This document shows, one piece after another, positions 5,020-6,283 of a DNA stretch of 6,283 nt. A program made the position numbers and the translations under genes. This stretch comes from Opitutia bacterium (GTDB lineage: Bacteria > Verrucomicrobiota > Verrucomicrobiae > Opitutales > UBA953): NCBI GenBank assembly GCA_947488485.1, contig CANKZO010000132.1, forward strand, positions 1 to 6,283. The letters run 5' to 3'. Under the pieces are notes generated by a model. It had not been told where the DNA came from, did not search any database, and was given only the letters and a program-made list of their open reading frames with translations. Positions within the stretch are counted from its first letter, which is position 1, and each line of letters begins with the position of its first letter.

Positions 5020-5889
5020 TCAGCGCTTCTGGCCGACCAAGGCCTTGAGGTAGACGCCGTAACCAGACTTGGCGATGGGCTCAGCGAGCTTGAGCAGCTG
5101 GGCGTCGTCGATGTAGCCGCGGCGCCAGGCGATCTCTTCGATGCAGCCGATCTTGAAGCCCTGACGGGCCTCGACAATCTGTACGAACTGCGAGGCCTGG
5201 AGGAGCGAGTCGAAGGTGCCGGTATCGAGCCACGCGGTCCCGCGCGGAAGGACCTTCACGCTGAGCTTGCCCTGACGGAGATACTCGCGGTTGACGTCGG
5301 TGATCTCGTACTCGCCGCGGGCTGACGGCTTGAGCGCTTTGGCGATACCGACGACGGAGTTGTCGTAGAAGTACAGGCCGGGGACGGCGAAGCTGGACTT
5401 GGGCGCCTTGGGCTTCTCCTCGATGGAGATGGCCTTACCGGCGACGTCGAACTCGACCACGCCGAAGCGCTCGGGGTCGCTCACGTGGTAGGCGAAGACG
5501 GTGCCGCCCTGCGGTTGGCGGCAGGACTTGAGGAGTTCGCCGAAGCCGGCGGAGTAGAAGATGTTGTCACCGAGGACGAGACAGACGTCGTCGGAGCCGA
5601 TGAACTTCTCGCCGAGCACGAAGGCCTGGGCGAGGCCGTTCGGGACGGCCTGCTCGACGTAATCGAAGCGGCAGCCGATGCGGGAGCCGTCGCCGAGCAC
5701 CTCGCGGAAGCGCGGCAGGTCCTGCGGGGTGGAGATGATGAGGATCTCCCGGATGCCCGCCAGCATGAGCACGGAGAGCGGATAGTAGATCATCGGCTTG
5801 TCGTACACCGGCAGGAGCTGCTTGCTCATGACCTGAGTCAGAGGGTGCAGACGAGTGCCGGAGCCGCCGGCGAGGATGATGCCTTTCAT
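5020..5889 (-). CDS. rfbA: Glucose-1-phosphate thymidylyltransferase RmlA/RfbA
   Basis: The 289-residue enzyme joins glucose-1-phosphate and dTTP to make dTDP-glucose and pyrophosphate in the cytoplasm, the entry step of dTDP-deoxysugar synthesis. It opens with [18 protein letters not shown] (1-18), the nucleotide-binding signature, followed by [20 protein letters not shown] (22-41). VLGDNIFY (105-112) carries the metal-binding Asp108. FGVVEFD (142-148), [11 protein letters not shown] (155-165), GLYFYDN (171-177), EYEITDVN (193-200) and [11 protein letters not shown] (219-229) are all as expected for RmlA. The length is typical and no key residue is missing. I chose ATG 5889 because it gives the canonical N-terminus; an in-frame extension to 5952 adds non-homologous residues overlapping rfbB. 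It lies 5 bases after rfbB and 3 before the acyltransferase gene. No clear Shine-Dalgarno is seen, suggesting coupling to rfbB translation. Confidence 0.97.
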   Translation of the reverse strand: MKGIILAGGSGTRLHPLTQVMSKQLLPVYDKPMIYYPLSVLMLAGIREILIISTPQDLPRFREVLGDGSRIGCRFDYVEQAVPNGLAQAFVLGEKFIGSDDVCLVLGDNIFYSAGFGELLKSCRQPQGGTVFAYHVSDPERFGVVEFDVAGKAISIEEKPKAPKSSFAVPGLYFYDNSVVGIAKALKPSARGEYEITDVNREYLRQGKLSVKVLPRGTAWLDTGTFDSLLQASQFVQIVEARQGFKIGCIEEIAWRRGYIDDAQLLKLAEPIAKSGYGVYLKALVGQKR

Positions 5890-5894
5890 GAGAG

Positions 5895-6283
5895 TCAGAT
5901 TTTGCCGAGTCGCTCTAGGCGATAGGAGCCGTCGAGGATGCCCTGGATCCACGCGGGGTTGTCGAGATACCAGCGCACGGTCTTGCGGAAGCCGCTCTGG
6001 AAATCTTCCTGCGGGGCCCAGCCTAGCTCGGCGCGGGCGCGGCGCGCGTCGATGGCGTAGCGGAGGTCGTGGCCGGGACGGTCGGTGACGTAGGTGATCG
6101 CGGAGTCGTGCGGCTTGCCGTCGGCGCGCGGGCGGAATTCATCGAGCAGCGAGCAGAGCAGCTTCACGAGGTCGATGTTCCGACGCTCGTTGTCGCCGCC
6201 GATGCAGTAGGTGTGACCCGGGCGACCCTTCTCGACCGCGGCGAGCAGCGCGCGGGCATGGTCGTCGACGTACAGCCAATCGC
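5895..6283 (-). CDS. rfbB: dTDP-glucose 4,6-dehydratase RmlB/RfbB, C-terminal part, cut by the window edge
   Basis: The last 128 codons of the gene are present, read from the window edge to TGA at 5897-5895. RmlB is an NAD-dependent extended short-chain dehydrogenase that turns dTDP-glucose into dTDP-4-keto-6-deoxyglucose, the branch point for rhamnose and for amino-deoxysugars. The visible C-terminal domain starts [19 protein letters not shown], followed by [20 protein letters not shown] (the substrate-binding N-E-R stretch), [41 protein letters not shown] and a final Trp, all characteristic of RmlB. The Rossmann NAD site and the Tyr-x-x-x-Lys catalytic pair lie outside the window. It is the first visible gene of the operon and sits 5 bases before rfbA; the upstream promoter is out of view. 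Confidence 0.95.
   Translation of the reverse strand, partial: DWLYVDDHARALLAAVEKGRPGHTYCIGGDNERRNIDLVKLLCSLLDEFRPRADGKPHDSAITYVTDRPGHDLRYAIDARRARAELGWAPQEDFQSGFRKTVRWYLDNPAWIQGILDGSYRLERLGKI

Noticed and set aside
5485..5925. 146-codon plus-strand frame opposite rfbA
   Set aside because: The Glu/Asp/Ala-rich shadow has no recognisable motif; rfbA on the other strand is certain.
5020..5952. Longer rfbA start at 5952
   Set aside because: The added 21 residues overlap the end of rfbB and precede the canonical MKGIILAGG start, so they are not part of the protein.

Overview
The window is a high-GC bacterial surface-polysaccharide (O-antigen, capsule or S-layer glycan) locus. It contains six complete genes and two genes cut by the window edges. 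The genes indicate a bacterium that decorates surface glycans with a dTDP-activated amino-deoxysugar, most likely Gram-negative because of the GT25 (LPS-type) glycosyltransferase. The intergenic repeat style (arrays of GTGCAAA, GTGACGG and GGCTGA words) recalls intergenic islands I associate with Verrucomicrobiota/Opitutaceae. That taxonomic hint is from memory and weak.

Right block (6283 to 1862, all minus strand, read right to left): the end of rfbB (dTDP-glucose 4,6-dehydratase), rfbA (glucose-1-phosphate thymidylyltransferase), a membrane acyltransferase of the OafA type, an FdtA/QdtA-type sugar 3,4-ketoisomerase, a GNAT acetyltransferase, and an FdtB/QdtB-type PLP aminotransferase. Neighbours are 3-5 bases apart or overlap by 4-14 bases, so this is one tight operon. 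It encodes a near-complete route from glucose-1-phosphate to a dTDP-3-amino-3,6-dideoxyhexose and probably its N-acetylated form (Fuc3NAc or Qui3NAc). The GNAT protein sits where a hexapeptide-repeat N-acetyltransferase (FdtC/QdtC) would be expected. The OafA-type protein probably O-acylates the finished glycan at the membrane. No rmlC or rmlD is seen, so within the window the rfbBA products feed the amino sugar rather than rhamnose.

Centre (1537 to 1861): a 325-base non-coding gap between convergent genes. It is filled with nested inverted and tandem repeats that could fold into one large hairpin.

Left block (1 to 1536): a plus-strand GT25 glycosyltransferase (793-1536) and, divergent from it, the N-terminal 230 codons of a minus-strand GT4-type glycosyltransferase (692 down to the window edge). 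These probably add sugars to the same glycan.

I see no tRNA, rRNA, CRISPR, transposase or defence genes. Most of the window is recognisable glycan biosynthesis. The least ordinary points are the central repeat island, the mixed specificity residues of the ketoisomerase, and the GNAT enzyme in the acetyltransferase slot together with a local drop in GC.
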